DNA of 39,485 nt from Chara braunii (taxonomy: Eukaryota > Streptophyta > Charophyceae > Charales > Characeae). Shown one piece after another: positions 29,312-38,886 of this stretch (positions within the stretch are counted from its first letter, which is position 1; every line of letters begins with the position of its first letter). The translations under genes and the position numbers were made by a program. The stretch is taken from NCBI GenBank assembly GCA_003427395.1, contig BFEA01000263.1:904902-944386 (forward strand), given 5' to 3'. The notes under the pieces were generated by a model. It was not told the DNA's origin, did not search any database, and saw nothing but the letters and a program-made list of their open reading frames with translations.

Positions 29312-30539
29312 CAGAACCTTTTGGTTCCGGCTCCTTATCCATTCTGGGGAGCGTCAGTCCGGTTCCTATTCCACCGGCAAGTCAGGAGGAAATACAATGG
29401 GTACTCACACAAGCTCCTCCCCCTTATGGTAGAAAGGCCCAAGGGACGGGATTGATTACTTCTCGCTGGAAGGATGTACCACCCCTTACCCCTGCCTAAG
29501 CTAGCCTGATGTACCTGCTTCCGTCTTCGGTTGCTAGAAGGAAAATGTAGCCTGTATCTGACCCACATGGCCCCTGTACAGCTTGTTCCTCTCAGTTCCT
29601 TGACTGTCGAATTCACATGATATGCTAGAACTGCTGGTTCATCCGTCCGGTTCCTCTTTACTTTAATTGGGTGGCTAGCACCTATTAAATTGCTTGGAAA
29701 GGACACCTCCTCGCCTGTTCCTCTCAGTCCCTTTGACTGTCTGATTCACATTAGGTACTGGAANTGCTGACCTGTCCTTCCCTTTTAGGACTACCTATCC
29801 CTAGATTTTCCTCTTCTAGTTTCTGCTGTCTATGAATGTTTATAGCGCATAAACTATCTGGTTTAAAAGGGTCTTTAACCAGTTCTACCAGGTGCTAAAA
29901 CCCTAAACCCTATCCTATTTAGCTAGTTTGTCTGCTACGTGGTAGCTTCCAACCTTGCGGATTGTGACCCTTATCCTAGATTTTCTCTCTTAAGTAGCTG
30001 TTACTGCCTTTGTGGTAAATGCGTGTAGGGTGACAGTAGTAATAGAATGATGGGTTGGGTAGGGCATGCGTCTGTGGGTTTAAGATGGGGGTTTTGGGTT
30101 TCCATAGTGCTTAGGAGGGGGTTGCCGGTTTGGGTTTCCATAGTGCTTAGGAGGGGGTTGCCGTGTCTGGCGGGGGAGGTTCAGGACCAGTGTGGTGTAT
30201 TGTAGGGTGAAAGGCTGGACGTGAGACAGTTGCAAGGGGGCTGATGGGATTGTACNAGATGATGCAGTGGTGTGTTTGCTTTTGTCGGAAGTGATGTCTG
30301 CAGAGGTTGGAGATTAGACATAACATCTGTTGACCAGGTCCGTAATTAGTTGTTGTTGTCATTGGAGATATTGGGGTATTCACATATGCCTTAATTGTGG
30401 TAGGCTGAGGTGGGTTAGGAGGAGCTAATTTGGATGCTGATTGAGTTTGGTGTGCTGTTCGTTGGTTCTGGATCTGGGTTGTTAGTCTGTGCTAGAACAT
30501 TCCACATTTTAAAGATTAGGCTTTTCCCCTTGATGATTG
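29312..30539 (-). other. 3' UTR and structured tail of the young LINE
   Basis: This non-coding region is shared with the older LINE. It contains AGGGTTTAGGGTT (minus strand, near 29895-29910) and ends in three hairpins: CCGGT/ACCGG (29359-29377), GCTCC/GGAGC (29330-29352) and GAACC/GGTTC (29314-29327). TGTT and A-rich DNA follow. A pyrimidine-rich part on the sense strand includes a 36-bp tandem duplication (30093-30164). Single N bases are at 29764 and 30256. Confidence 0.82.
30093..30164. repeat. 36-bp tandem duplication in the LINE 3' UTR
   Basis: TTTGGGTTTCCATAGTGCTT followed by AGGAGGGGGTTGCCG occurs twice in a row with a period of 36 bp. Confidence 0.9.
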
Positions 30540-33500
30540 CTATCTTGCCCTTGTCCAGATCTCCTCGAATTTGGTTTGAAATTCCTTGGCTTTGGGCTCG
30601 TTGGCTTTCATCTTTCTTTTGACTTTGTGCCATAGCACCCAGTATTCCGTTTCTACTTGTTGTTTGAGGATACGCCATGCTTCTTTCACATGCATTGGTT
30701 GTTTGTCTATCGTTTCTTGACAGCGTTTCCTCCAAATTGACCATATTGTTGCCTTGTGTAGGATTTGGAATAGGTTGTTATGGAAGGGGGGCCAATCTTC
30801 GGGGATTGTGAATCCTAATAGTAGAAGGGTAGGGTTTGATGTGAGATTTGTGTCGGTAATTGAGGCCCAGATCTGAGTGATCCTATCCCATATTGGTTGT
30901 ATCTTGGGGCATAGTAGGAAGCAGTGAAATAAGTCTTCTATCTGTCCTTCTGTACAGTTGGCACATAGTTCATTTAAGGGGTGTATGCCTTCTTTCTTTC
31001 TTCTAATGTTTAGCCATAGGTTGAGTGGGATGGCTAAGTACAGAATTAGCCATTGTAAACTTTTGAATTTGGGGGGGTGTAAGGTAGCTATTTGGTTCCA
31101 AGGTATTTCTTTTAACATTTCCTTATCTATTCCTAGGTGTCTATTCCAGCGATCTGCTGTGATTGTTTCTGGGGCTGCTGATCTGCGCCTTAGTTTATAG
31201 CCTAGACTGGTGGTGTAATTGATCAGGTTGATTCTTCGGTCTATACTTATTGTGGATTGTTTTAATTTCCATGCCCATTCTGCGGGGTCGAATTCTAGGT
31301 CTTCTATGGTAGTTTGGGGGTGGAATAAGGTGAGGTCTTCGTTTTCTATTACTCTGACTTTTCTGAGGTTAATTTCTTTGACTGCGATTTGTGCTACTGG
31401 TTCTTTGTTTAGTTTGCCGTAGTCTGCGCCTGGTTCCTCTAGCTTGTGCATGGAGAAAATGAGCCAGTTGTTTCTACCATTTTCCTTTTCTATAAAGGCG
31501 AGTGCATGTTCAATCGGTTTTATGAATGTTATGACTGCCCAGTCTCCTTTTGACCACTGTTTGTCCCCTTGAAGAATTGTTTGCCACTCCATCGGGATGG
31601 CCTTTATTATCGGCTGGAGGTTTTGGGCTAGGTTGTGGCTTCCCTTGAGCATTTCTCTAAGCTGTCTGACAAAAAGCCAGTTTTTTTCTGAGTCATCCCA
31701 GATGTGTTTGATTTGCCAAATGCCCTTCTCTAACCATGTGCCCCATCTTGTGTCTTTTGAGGTGAGGGTGAAGGATGTGTTTTCGTTGCTGGTTATCCAG
31801 GGGTTACAGAAGAGAGGTTGTCTAAGGATTTCTTCTTTGATTGTTGGTTTCCTTACTTTCGCTGGAAAGATTTCTCTCCATGCCTTCAATAGCTCTTTCC
31901 AAAAGTTCAGTCTTGGTTCGTTTTGGGACTTGTTTTTCATAGTCCAGGATTTACTGATTATCCAGAACGTACCCTCCATGTTTTCTGGTGTTTTGTATGC
32001 TGGGATCTGTTGTAACCCTTCCAAGGTAGGCTAGGACTCGTTAATAGCTTTATAATCCACTTGGTTTGGAGAGCTTTTATTTGGTTAGCTGGGTCTAGGA
32101 CGCCTAAGCCTCCTTGGCTCTTCTTTCTTGTTACGTATTGCCAAGCTACCTTTGTGATAAAGCTTTGTTTTGATGCGTCTCCTGTCCAGAGATAAGTTGT
32201 TGCTTTCTTATGTAAGTCCTTTAAGGCTCTTTGGTCTGGTGTCCAGAAAGCTGCTACATACCACATCATCGAGTAAATTGATGCATTTAATACTAATGCC
32301 CTTCCATGTAGTGAGGTGTGTATTTACCCCCAATCGTTAAGTTTGCTGGTCATTTTGGCTAGCAGACTGGGAGCCATTTCTGCTGCTGCCCCTTGCATAG
32401 TCATCTGTAATCCTAGTACTCTCAGTGGGTCGTTGGGGTTTGCCCATATCATAGCTTCTGGTGTGTCTTTGGGTGGATCAATGCCCTCCTCCGCTAACCA
32501 CCAGCCTACCGTCTTTTTCCAGTTGATGCGCATTTCGGAGGCTAATTGGAAGGCGCACATTGCTCTGGTTAGTGCTTCGAAGGATGAGGAGGATGCTGTT
32601 ATAAGCACTGTTAGGTCGTCGGCAAACAAAATTGTGGGCGGCATGTGATATTTGTGAGAGTTTGGTTCGGGTTGTTCGGTGAGTCTGTGGATGGAGGGGT
32701 CTTTTCTTAAGAAGGAGGCTATGGCTTTCATGCTAAAGAGAAAGATTGGAGCAGCCAGCGGGTCTCCTTGTCTTACTGATCGGGACATTTTATATTTGAT
32801 GGAGATGTGTCCGTTGACCTGTACTGCTCCCATCGCGTCGTTGTATAAGACTCTCACCCATTTTCTGAAGTTTCGTCCTCCTCCCATTGTTTCCATGCAC
32901 TTTTGGAGGAAGTCCCAATTGACTTGATATTAGGCTTTTTCAAAGTCAAAAAAGAGGATTGCTGCATTCAAATGTTTGCCCTGGATAAATGTGACCGATT
33001 CTGCTAGCGACATCACATTGTCTAGGATGAAACGTCCTGGGATGAATCCTGTTTGATCTATGTGAAAACAATTTTTGGTGATCTTTCTTATCCTGTTGGA
33101 TAGTAGTTTTGCCAAAATCTTGTAAGTTACTGTTAGTAGAGTGATAGGCCTGTAGTTCCTGATATCTGATGGGTCGCCCTTCTTGTAGAGTAAAGTGACT
33201 ATACCGGTGCTGAGTTCTGGTCCTAGGCTTTCCTTGTTCCATGCGGTTCTTACGAAGTGGCAATATTCGTCTCCTACGAGTGACCAGTAAACTTGCCAGA
33301 ATTCTTTTGAGAGCCCATCTATGCCTGGTGTTTTATCTGACTTCATGGAATCTAGTGTTTTTTTAATTTCTTCGTTTGTGATTGGTTGGTCTAGTTCTTC
33401 TGCCAGGTTGTGCGTAATGGTTTTGTCTAAGTACTTGCTGAACTTTTCTCTGGCTTGCAGGACTACCCTAGGGGTGGGTGATTCTGTCTTGAATGCATAG

Positions 33501-34876
33501 AGATCTTTGTAGAAGGATTCAGCTATGGAGAGCATTTTCAGTGGGTTGGACGTTGGGCCTTCCTCCCCTCTAAGCTGACTAATGGTCGAGTTTCTTCCTC
33601 TTGCCTTGATTTTCTGAAAGAAAAATTTTGTCATTTTCTCACCTTTTTCCCATTCCATTAATCTGGCTCTGAGTCGCATGCCATTTGCTTTCCAAGCATT
33701 CCAGCTGGCTAGTTCTGTTCTGGCCCTAGTTAGTAGGTCTTCATAGTCTATGGATCCGCGGTTGTTCCATAGATTAGATTCCGCGATACTGACCGCTGCT
33801 TCTAGCTCTTTGATTCTCTGATTTCTGCTTGCTGCTAAATTCCAAGATGCTGCCGATTCTGCGTTAGATAGGTTGGAAGTTAGGGTTGGGAAGTCTGTTT
33901 CTACTCGTTCGGAATCAATGCAGGCTTGTGCTATGGCTTGTTTCATTTTGCGGGTGTGGAGAATGGAGTTGTTGATCTTGAAAAAGCTAGGCCCTTTTTG
34001 TACACCCGGATCGAATATTAAGTCTATGAAGATTGGGCTGTGATCTAATCCGTTATGGTGGGGTAGTTTTCTTATGCCTACTTTTAATATGGCGCCTCTG
34101 AGGGATTTAGATATCAAGAAGAAGTCTATGGCTGAGTTGGTGACGTGTTGGGTTCTATTTCTTTTCCTATAAGTAAATCTATTGGCATCTGGGTGGAGTG
34201 TTCTAAGGGGTTCAAGTAGGTTTCTTTCTATTATTAACCTGTGCATTGTTTGGGCTTCTGTTTGGAATTGGTTTTCCCTTCCTGTTTGAGAGCATGACAG
34301 TCTGTCACTGGATGGGTCCAGGGTTGTGTTCCAATCTCCGGCCAGTATTATATGATTTTGGTCACTGCATAATGTTGTTATGCTCTGGATAAAGTGTTGT
34401 CTGTGGGCTGCATCGTTGGGAGCATAGGCGTTTATTAATTGAAAGGATTCTTCCTTAAATGTGAAGGTTGTTTTTATCCATCTACCGTGTTCTATGTCTG
34501 TTTTGTTGGGTCCTAATTGTATCAATTTAGCTGCTCTTGAGTTGTTGTGCCATAGGTTGGCTGTACCCGCGGAGCCAGCTCTTGTGGACGGGGCCCAAGT
34601 TGCCTCACGCACGTATTTTAATCTTAGAATTATCTTCCTGATTGTTTCTTTGTGTTCTGGGGAGTCGGTGAGATGGGTTTCTTGTAGACATACCACGTAT
34701 GGGGGGTTCTTAGAGTACCATTTTAGATAGTTGGTCATGTTATCGCATTTGTCTAGGTTTGCCAGTATTGTAGCTAACCCGTTGACGTTCCATGACATCA
34801 CTGATAGCTCAGGCTCTTTTGGCTTCAGCGTGTAGTGTTTGGGCTTGTTTCCTGTCTGGGGAAGTTGCGTTGTCAT
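30540..34876 (-). pseudogene. LINE ORF2: endonuclease, reverse transcriptase, zinc-binding domain (young copy, two stops, one shift)
   Basis: The protein (about 1445 codons) would nick the target and prime reverse transcription there. Residues ~25-245 are an AP-type endonuclease: SVMSWNVNGLATIL, VVCLQETHL, AYAPNDAA, ILAGDWNTTLD and LDHSPIF. The reverse transcriptase spans ~500-800: KTPGIDGLSKEFW, GIVTLLYKKGD, YRPITLL, QTGFIPGR, RQGDPLAAPIF and FADDLTVLI. Near residue 1300 is a zinc-binding motif, CANC...HCFLLCP. No RNase H domain was seen. A stop at 32930-32932 replaces the Tyr of the FEKAYD-type motif, a second stop follows DWG near 32321, and a frameshift lies near 32035. The start is the ATG 45 bp after the ORF1c stop. 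Confidence 0.92.
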
Positions 34877-34920
34877 GGACTGTCCGGGGTGGGCGTACTA
34901 TTCTTTCATGTTGGATTAAT

Positions 34921-35352
34921 TTAGTTATCTGTGGGCTCAAAGAGGTGATTGTGACGGATCTTAACCTCTCGCGCTTTGTCTGCCATGACTTGGTCCAAGT
35001 GCTCCTCCTTGTCGTGGAAGAGGGCAAACCCTTCGGCTATCGCTGCTGAGACTGCTGCTTTTTCGGGCGGAATTTCGCCTCCCATGAGACCATATGGGAT
35101 GGCCTGTAGGACCTTCCAGGGGCGCCACACCAGGTGATCAGTGAGGTGGGCACTCATTGAATATCTTACCATGTATGGTCTCAGGTCGCTGCAGACTAAT
35201 TCCTCAGAGTCGTCGATCCATTCCTCTCTCCACTCAGCCCTCGCTCCCAAGATGTGTGCTGCGCTTGGGGCTTCTTTGGAAATATTGGCTGCCAAAACTT
35301 TTTCGTTGGGGCCTGCAAGTGAAATCAGCGACCAGGATTTGCTGACTCCAAC
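34921..35352 (-). CDS. LINE small ORF 1c (young copy)
   Basis: This frame is open from just after the TAA at 35353-35355 to a TAA at 34921-34923. The first ATG-like start is near 35295 (AANISKEAPSAAHILGARAE). It contains SDLRPYMVRYSMSAHL, LVWRPWKVLQAIPYGLMGGE and an acidic/basic helical end (DKEEHLDQVMADKAREVKIR). The W-W-IPY-L-G pattern recurs in the older LINE despite wide divergence, so it is under constraint as protein. It is in the same frame as ORF1 and ORF1b. It could be translated by readthrough or reinitiation. The family is not recognised. Confidence 0.6.
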   Translation of the reverse strand, partial: VGVSKSWSLISLAGPNEKVLAANISKEAPSAAHILGARAEWREEWIDDSEELVCSDLRPYMVRYSMSAHLTDHLVWRPWKVLQAIPYGLMGGEIPPEKAAVSAAIAEGFALFHDKEEHLDQVMADKAREVKIRHNHLFEPTDN

Positions 35353-35598
35353 TTACCAGTCCTCATGTTGGTGATTAAAACGATATGGCAGAATGACCCT
35401 CTTTTTGCAGCCACTCTTGGTCTCCAGTCTGGCTGCTGTGAATATTTCTGCATTGTGACCCTGTGCCATGCTCTGCAGGTTGACTGCTTCCCCTGCTGTT
35501 TCTCTGTTGTGGTCTTTGAGGACTGTGATCTGTGCCAGCAGAATTTCTTTCTGCCTGTCCAGGTCCTCTCTTGTGCTCAGTTGGCTTTCTGTTTCCAT
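35353..35598 (-). CDS. LINE small ORF 1b, coiled-coil-like (young copy)
   Basis: This 81-residue frame opens at an ATG four codons after the ORF1 stop, in the same frame. It starts METESQLSTREDLDRQKEIL and has leucine/isoleucine spacing that suggests a coiled coil (ILLAQITVLKDHNRETAGEA). It ends FNHQHEDW-TAA. The older LINE has a homologous frame with the same ending (W-stop). The TGGTAAGT at the stop also resembles a splice donor, with TTGCAG 44 bp further on, but such an intron would be too short and would shift the frame. Confidence 0.6.
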   Translation of the reverse strand: METESQLSTREDLDRQKEILLAQITVLKDHNRETAGEAVNLQSMAQGHNAEIFTAARLETKSGCKKRVILPYRFNHQHEDW

Positions 35599-35610
35599 CT
35601 CTTCTTCCTT

Positions 35611-37545
35611 TTATTCGTTATCCGTGGCCTTTTTGTGCATCCCCCTCTGTCCCTTTGATCTTTTGCTGGGGCGGTTGTGTGTTGTCTCATTGTACAACTT
35701 AGGCCATTGAATCAGTTTGTGTGAGCCTGCTGTGTGTTTCCCTGGGCTATCCAGAGTGTGGCTGTAACGTTCTGCAAAGAAGTCAGAAAGTTGCTGTTCC
35801 TTTTCCAAGACCTCGAATTGATTTTGGATTGGGATTTGGCTGTTGATTTCTGACTGTTGGAAATTGAAACTTTTCAGATTGAGGATGTGTCTTTTGTATG
35901 CAACACAAACTTCGAATTCCATTTCCCGTTCTCTTTCCACTTTCTTTACATAATCTGCCAACCATTCCTTTGAGTCTGTGTCTTCTCCCTCTTCGTCCTG
36001 AGATGTTGTGCCATCTTCCTCTGGCTCCAGAGGTTTTCCATCTTCAGCTTGGACATCCATCGAATCTTTCGGATCAGGGGTGTGGTTTTCCCCTTCTTCG
36101 CTACTCTTACCTTCAGAGTTCGATGAAGTGAAAAGGACTTCTGCGGCTGCGTTCTTCCCTTTGAGTGGATCGTCGAGGTCATTTTCTTCCATAGTCACTT
36201 CCATCTGATCTACTGTTGATGTTGTGTCCTCTTGGCTGTTCGCTCTGCTGATTTTGCTTGCTGCTTGGTTTTGTGTGTGTTGGTCAGATGATGACAGGCT
36301 AGCTTTCCGTTTGTGCAGTTTGTTCGATGATCGGGAGGTGCTGTCCATAGTGGTTGTCTGTGATTTGGCCTTCTGAGAGTTATCTGCGCTCAACACTTTG
36401 TCTCTTGCGCGCAGATTCTCAATAAATGCTTTTTCAGCAGACTCACCTGTTTTTATAAGTTCCTGCCAAGTTTCCCTTCTTTGCTTGTCTTCTGTTACCA
36501 CTTGGGGATCGAGGAGGTTCCTTTTCAGAAAACCTCCATCCTTGTCTTCGATTCTTTTGGCACCATTCATTTGCCATTGGCTTCCATGTGGAGGGTAGAT
36601 GTCTGGCTGAGTGGCCGGCTCTCCCTCCAATGTCCAGACCCATTGCGGGTTATCCAATGTGTCATCAAAAACCCAACCTCTGTAGGCTGGGTCGTTGACA
36701 TACCACAGTCCAATCTTCGCTTCACACTCAACCAGATTGGAATGAATTTGGCCCGGTTTGGCTCCTCGGTCTCTGTTGAGAGGGCAGTTCCTATCCGTTC
36801 CCAAATGCCCCTTTCCCCTACATTTAAAACAGCGTGGGTTTGTTTTCGTGGAAAGGAAAGTGGTAATTTTCTTACCATTTTTCTTTACGAAGACCCACGT
36901 GTCTGGGAATTGAGGGGGGACTCCTGAGGTAACCTGTAGGCATGCAATTTTGGAATCATTGTTTGGGGCCAAGAATTCTGGAGCTGTCTCAAACCACTCC
37001 AGGACCGGGTTGTTTGGGTAGGATTCTGCTAGTCTTCTTTCTAGGAAGCTGTGTAGTTCCTCTGCGATGTTGTCGAATTGGACCCAAAAGTGTTCTCTCA
37101 ACATGGCTTGCTTGTGGCGTGATGTTTCAGGCTGGGGGGCTCTTCTGGGTTTCCATTTTGTGACTGTCACCACCCCTTTTCTGCATTTCAGTGTGTTGAG
37201 TGAAATGAGGTATCTCGCATAGGCTTTGTCCGGACTAACAATCATGACTGTGTTTCTTGCTCTCTTGTGGTAAGTGACTACCGGCTCTGTCCCTGGGATT
37301 TCTTCCACGGAGCGGAGTGTGTCTCTCACCCAGGTTCTTTTGTTGTTTGGTGACATGTCTGAGCATTTGTGTGGGAAGTTGAAGAGGACTGCATGATTTT
37401 CGAAAACTCTTTTGCAGCTCTCCTCGTCTTCCTCTGGGTATTCCCACATTTCCACAATCTGAGTCGAGTCGTTTTCTCCCTTGATTGTTTCCTTGATGAT
37501 ATTCACTTTGGATTTGACTTGGGTGCTTGAGATCAGGAACTCCAT
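35611..37545 (-). CDS. LINE ORF1, gag-like RNA-binding protein with zinc knuckle (young copy)
   Basis: This is an intact 644-residue frame. The N-terminal domain (~20-145) contains WEYPEEDEESCKRVFENHAV and RKGVVTVTKWKPRRAP. A second domain (~155-260) has FWVQFDNIAEELHSFLERRL and leads into a CCHC zinc knuckle, CFKCRGKGHLGTDRNC, at about residue 237 (spacing 2-4-6, one pair longer than the usual 2-4-4). Then come GWVFDD, NPQWVW and PDIYPPHGSQW. The second half is low-complexity and acidic (SEEGENHTPDPKDS, QDEEGEDTDSKEW), with a final helical part (VLEKEQQLSDFFAERY). By family analogy it packages element RNA. The start lies ~46 bp from the element's 5' end. Confidence 0.9.
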   Translation of the reverse strand: MEFLISSTQVKSKVNIIKETIKGENDSTQIVEMWEYPEEDEESCKRVFENHAVLFNFPHKCSDMSPNNKRTWVRDTLRSVEEIPGTEPVVTYHKRARNTVMIVSPDKAYARYLISLNTLKCRKGVVTVTKWKPRRAPQPETSRHKQAMLREHFWVQFDNIAEELHSFLERRLAESYPNNPVLEWFETAPEFLAPNNDSKIACLQVTSGVPPQFPDTWVFVKKNGKKITTFLSTKTNPRCFKCRGKGHLGTDRNCPLNRDRGAKPGQIHSNLVECEAKIGLWYVNDPAYRGWVFDDTLDNPQWVWTLEGEPATQPDIYPPHGSQWQMNGAKRIEDKDGGFLKRNLLDPQVVTEDKQRRETWQELIKTGESAEKAFIENLRARDKVLSADNSQKAKSQTTTMDSTSRSSNKLHKRKASLSSSDQHTQNQAASKISRANSQEDTTSTVDQMEVTMEENDLDDPLKGKNAAAEVLFTSSNSEGKSSEEGENHTPDPKDSMDVQAEDGKPLEPEEDGTTSQDEEGEDTDSKEWLADYVKKVEREREMEFEVCVAYKRHILNLKSFNFQQSEINSQIPIQNQFEVLEKEQQLSDFFAERYSHTLDSPGKHTAGSHKLIQWPKLYNETTHNRPSKRSKGQRGMHKKATDNE

Positions 37546-37591
37546 TGCTCTTTGACTCAGAGTTCTATGCGTTGAGTTGTCTTTGTGATAT

Positions 37592-37608
37592 ATTCCTTGT
37601 ATTGATAT
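37592..37608. repeat. 17-bp target-site duplication, 5' side of the young LINE
   Basis: ATTCCTTGTATTGATAT, identical to 29273-29289. It sits a few bases from the A-run of an older LINE tail, so the LINE entered next to an earlier insertion. Confidence 0.93.
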
Positions 37609-37624
37609 ATTTTTGGCAGTCTTG

Positions 37625-37769
37625 TTTTTTTTTTAAAAGAAATGAAACAGAACCTTACGGTTCTGGCTCCTTATTGATTCTGGGGAGCGTCAGTCCGGTT
37701 CCTATTCCACCGGCAAGTCAAGAGGGAATACAATATGTACTCACGCACACTCCTCCCCATTAGAGAGGC
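37625..37769 (-). mobile_element. Severely 5'-truncated LINE tail (or SINE), 145 bp
   Basis: The minus strand carries only the LINE 3' end: GGAGGAGTGTGCGTGAGTAC, the CCGGT/ACCGG hairpin, GCTCCCCAGAATCAATAAGG, AGAACC-GTAA-GGTTCT, and an A-run. It is flanked by TTGGCAGTCTTG (37613-37624) and TTGACAGTCATG (37770-37781), which match at 10 of 12 bases and are a plausible target-site duplication. It predates the full-length LINE next to it. Confidence 0.75.
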
Positions 37770-37781
37770 TTGACAGTCATG

Positions 37782-38853
37782 TTGCCACTATGGACTATGC
37801 CATTATAGAGGACACACATTTGCACGCTCTCTTCTTTGAGGGCTCCAAGCATTGCCGCAATGTCAACACCGTGGATGTGATGAAAGCACCGAGGCCCAGT
37901 ATGGATGATCATGTTTCTAAATTAAGTTTATTCCAGCCATGTGATCACCATCCAGCAACGAGACAGTAACTGCTGACAGTTTCTTCCACTTGCGTAAATG
38001 CCGAACAGCAATTCTTTTGTCCTGCCAACGGAGTCTCTCTAGTTCTACTTACCAGGCACCCACTCAGGCTTCTTCACAGGCTGCCGACACATCCCTTGGT
38101 GGCAAAACCAACATCTTGCCATAGTACCAGTTAATAAAACTTTGCACAACCTAACAATCTGCTGAAAATGATGGTACAAGTACCGTCTCTCACTGACAGT
38201 CTGACCTATACCTATACATCGGAGTTCTGGCCACCATCCTCGATGGCCATACTCTATGGAATGAACACTCGGGCTCTCGACACATGGACACCGTGCTCTA
38301 TCTTTATTATGCTCTCAAAGCACATGAATCTCCACCTGCTTTTTGTGCAATCAGACTCGCTTTCTTCCTCACTTCGCATACATGCAAACAGATATCAATT
38401 CACACTGGCGCCAGGCGCCCATTCAAAGCTCACAGATATGGAAACCAAGAACAGAGTTCAAATGCAAACTCGCTTCATCCAGCTATGGTGCAACAGCGCC
38501 TGTAAACCCGACTCTTGTCACTGTGTCCAACACCACTCTTCTCACGTACTCCACTGTTACATGCCCCGTTGGGCGATGTACATAGAAACCGAGGATCCGC
38601 AATGTGATAAAAAGGACTGAATGGACAATGCAGTGCAAGTAGAATCTCGACAAGCAATGTGCATTCTAATACATACAAAATGGTGCTGAATAGCGCAGTG
38701 GAAGACTTAGATGCAAGTCCTGACCTGACCGGGACTGACCTCATTCACGTAGTAAAAGATANCGAAGCANAATGCTAGAATGCTAATGACTAGCCCAATC
38801 AANGTTTGAACGCAGACCAAACATACATCGTGTCCATCACAAAGTGTGAAGGA
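37782..38853. other. Unassigned region, possible remnant coding sequence
   Basis: The plus-strand frames about 37782-37965 (containing MDYAIIEDTHLHALFFEGSK) and 38168-38620 have balanced composition but end in stops and match no family I know. Single N bases lie at 38762, 38770 and 38803. It may be an old mobile element or a gene remnant. Confidence 0.25.
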
Positions 38854-38886
38854 GCCTGGCGCTGTACACAGGAAGGAAGCGCCAGG
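38854..38886. other. Perfect 9-bp hairpin
   Basis: CCTGGCGCT (38854-38862) and AGCGCCAGG (38878-38886) are exact inverted repeats around a 15-base loop. No T-run follows, so it is not a simple terminator. The role is unknown. Confidence 0.7.

Larger units (their letters stand above)
29290..37591 (-). mobile_element. Full-length young LINE retrotransposon (8.3 kb)
   Basis: The element is bounded by a perfect 17-bp target-site duplication (29273-29289 and 37592-37608). On the minus strand it has a short 5' leader (about 46 bp), ORF1 (37545-35611), small ORFs 1b and 1c (35598-34921), ORF2 (34876-30540), a 3' UTR of about 1.2 kb, a structured tail and an A-rich end (plus-strand T-run from 29290). 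The domains and gene order are those of L1-type plant LINEs, apart from the two small ORFs. ORF2 carries two stops and one frameshift; the rest is intact, so the insertion is recent. It lies tail to tail with the older LINE. Confidence 0.93.

Noticed and set aside
35309-35352. A 44-bp intron (GTAAGT...TTGCAG) at the end of ORF 1b in the young LINE
   Set aside because: It is too short for a plant intron, would shift the frame, and the splice sites are not present in the older copy.
35353-35613. Reassigned stop codons (TAA/TAG as glutamine, as in some ulvophyte algae)
   Set aside because: The mitochondrial-type insert, LINE ORFs and TPR exon otherwise read with the standard code, and the LINE stops fall at block boundaries rather than at glutamine positions.
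36398-36927. Plus-strand frames within the LINE ORF1 region
   Set aside because: They are antisense shadows of the intact minus-strand ORF1.
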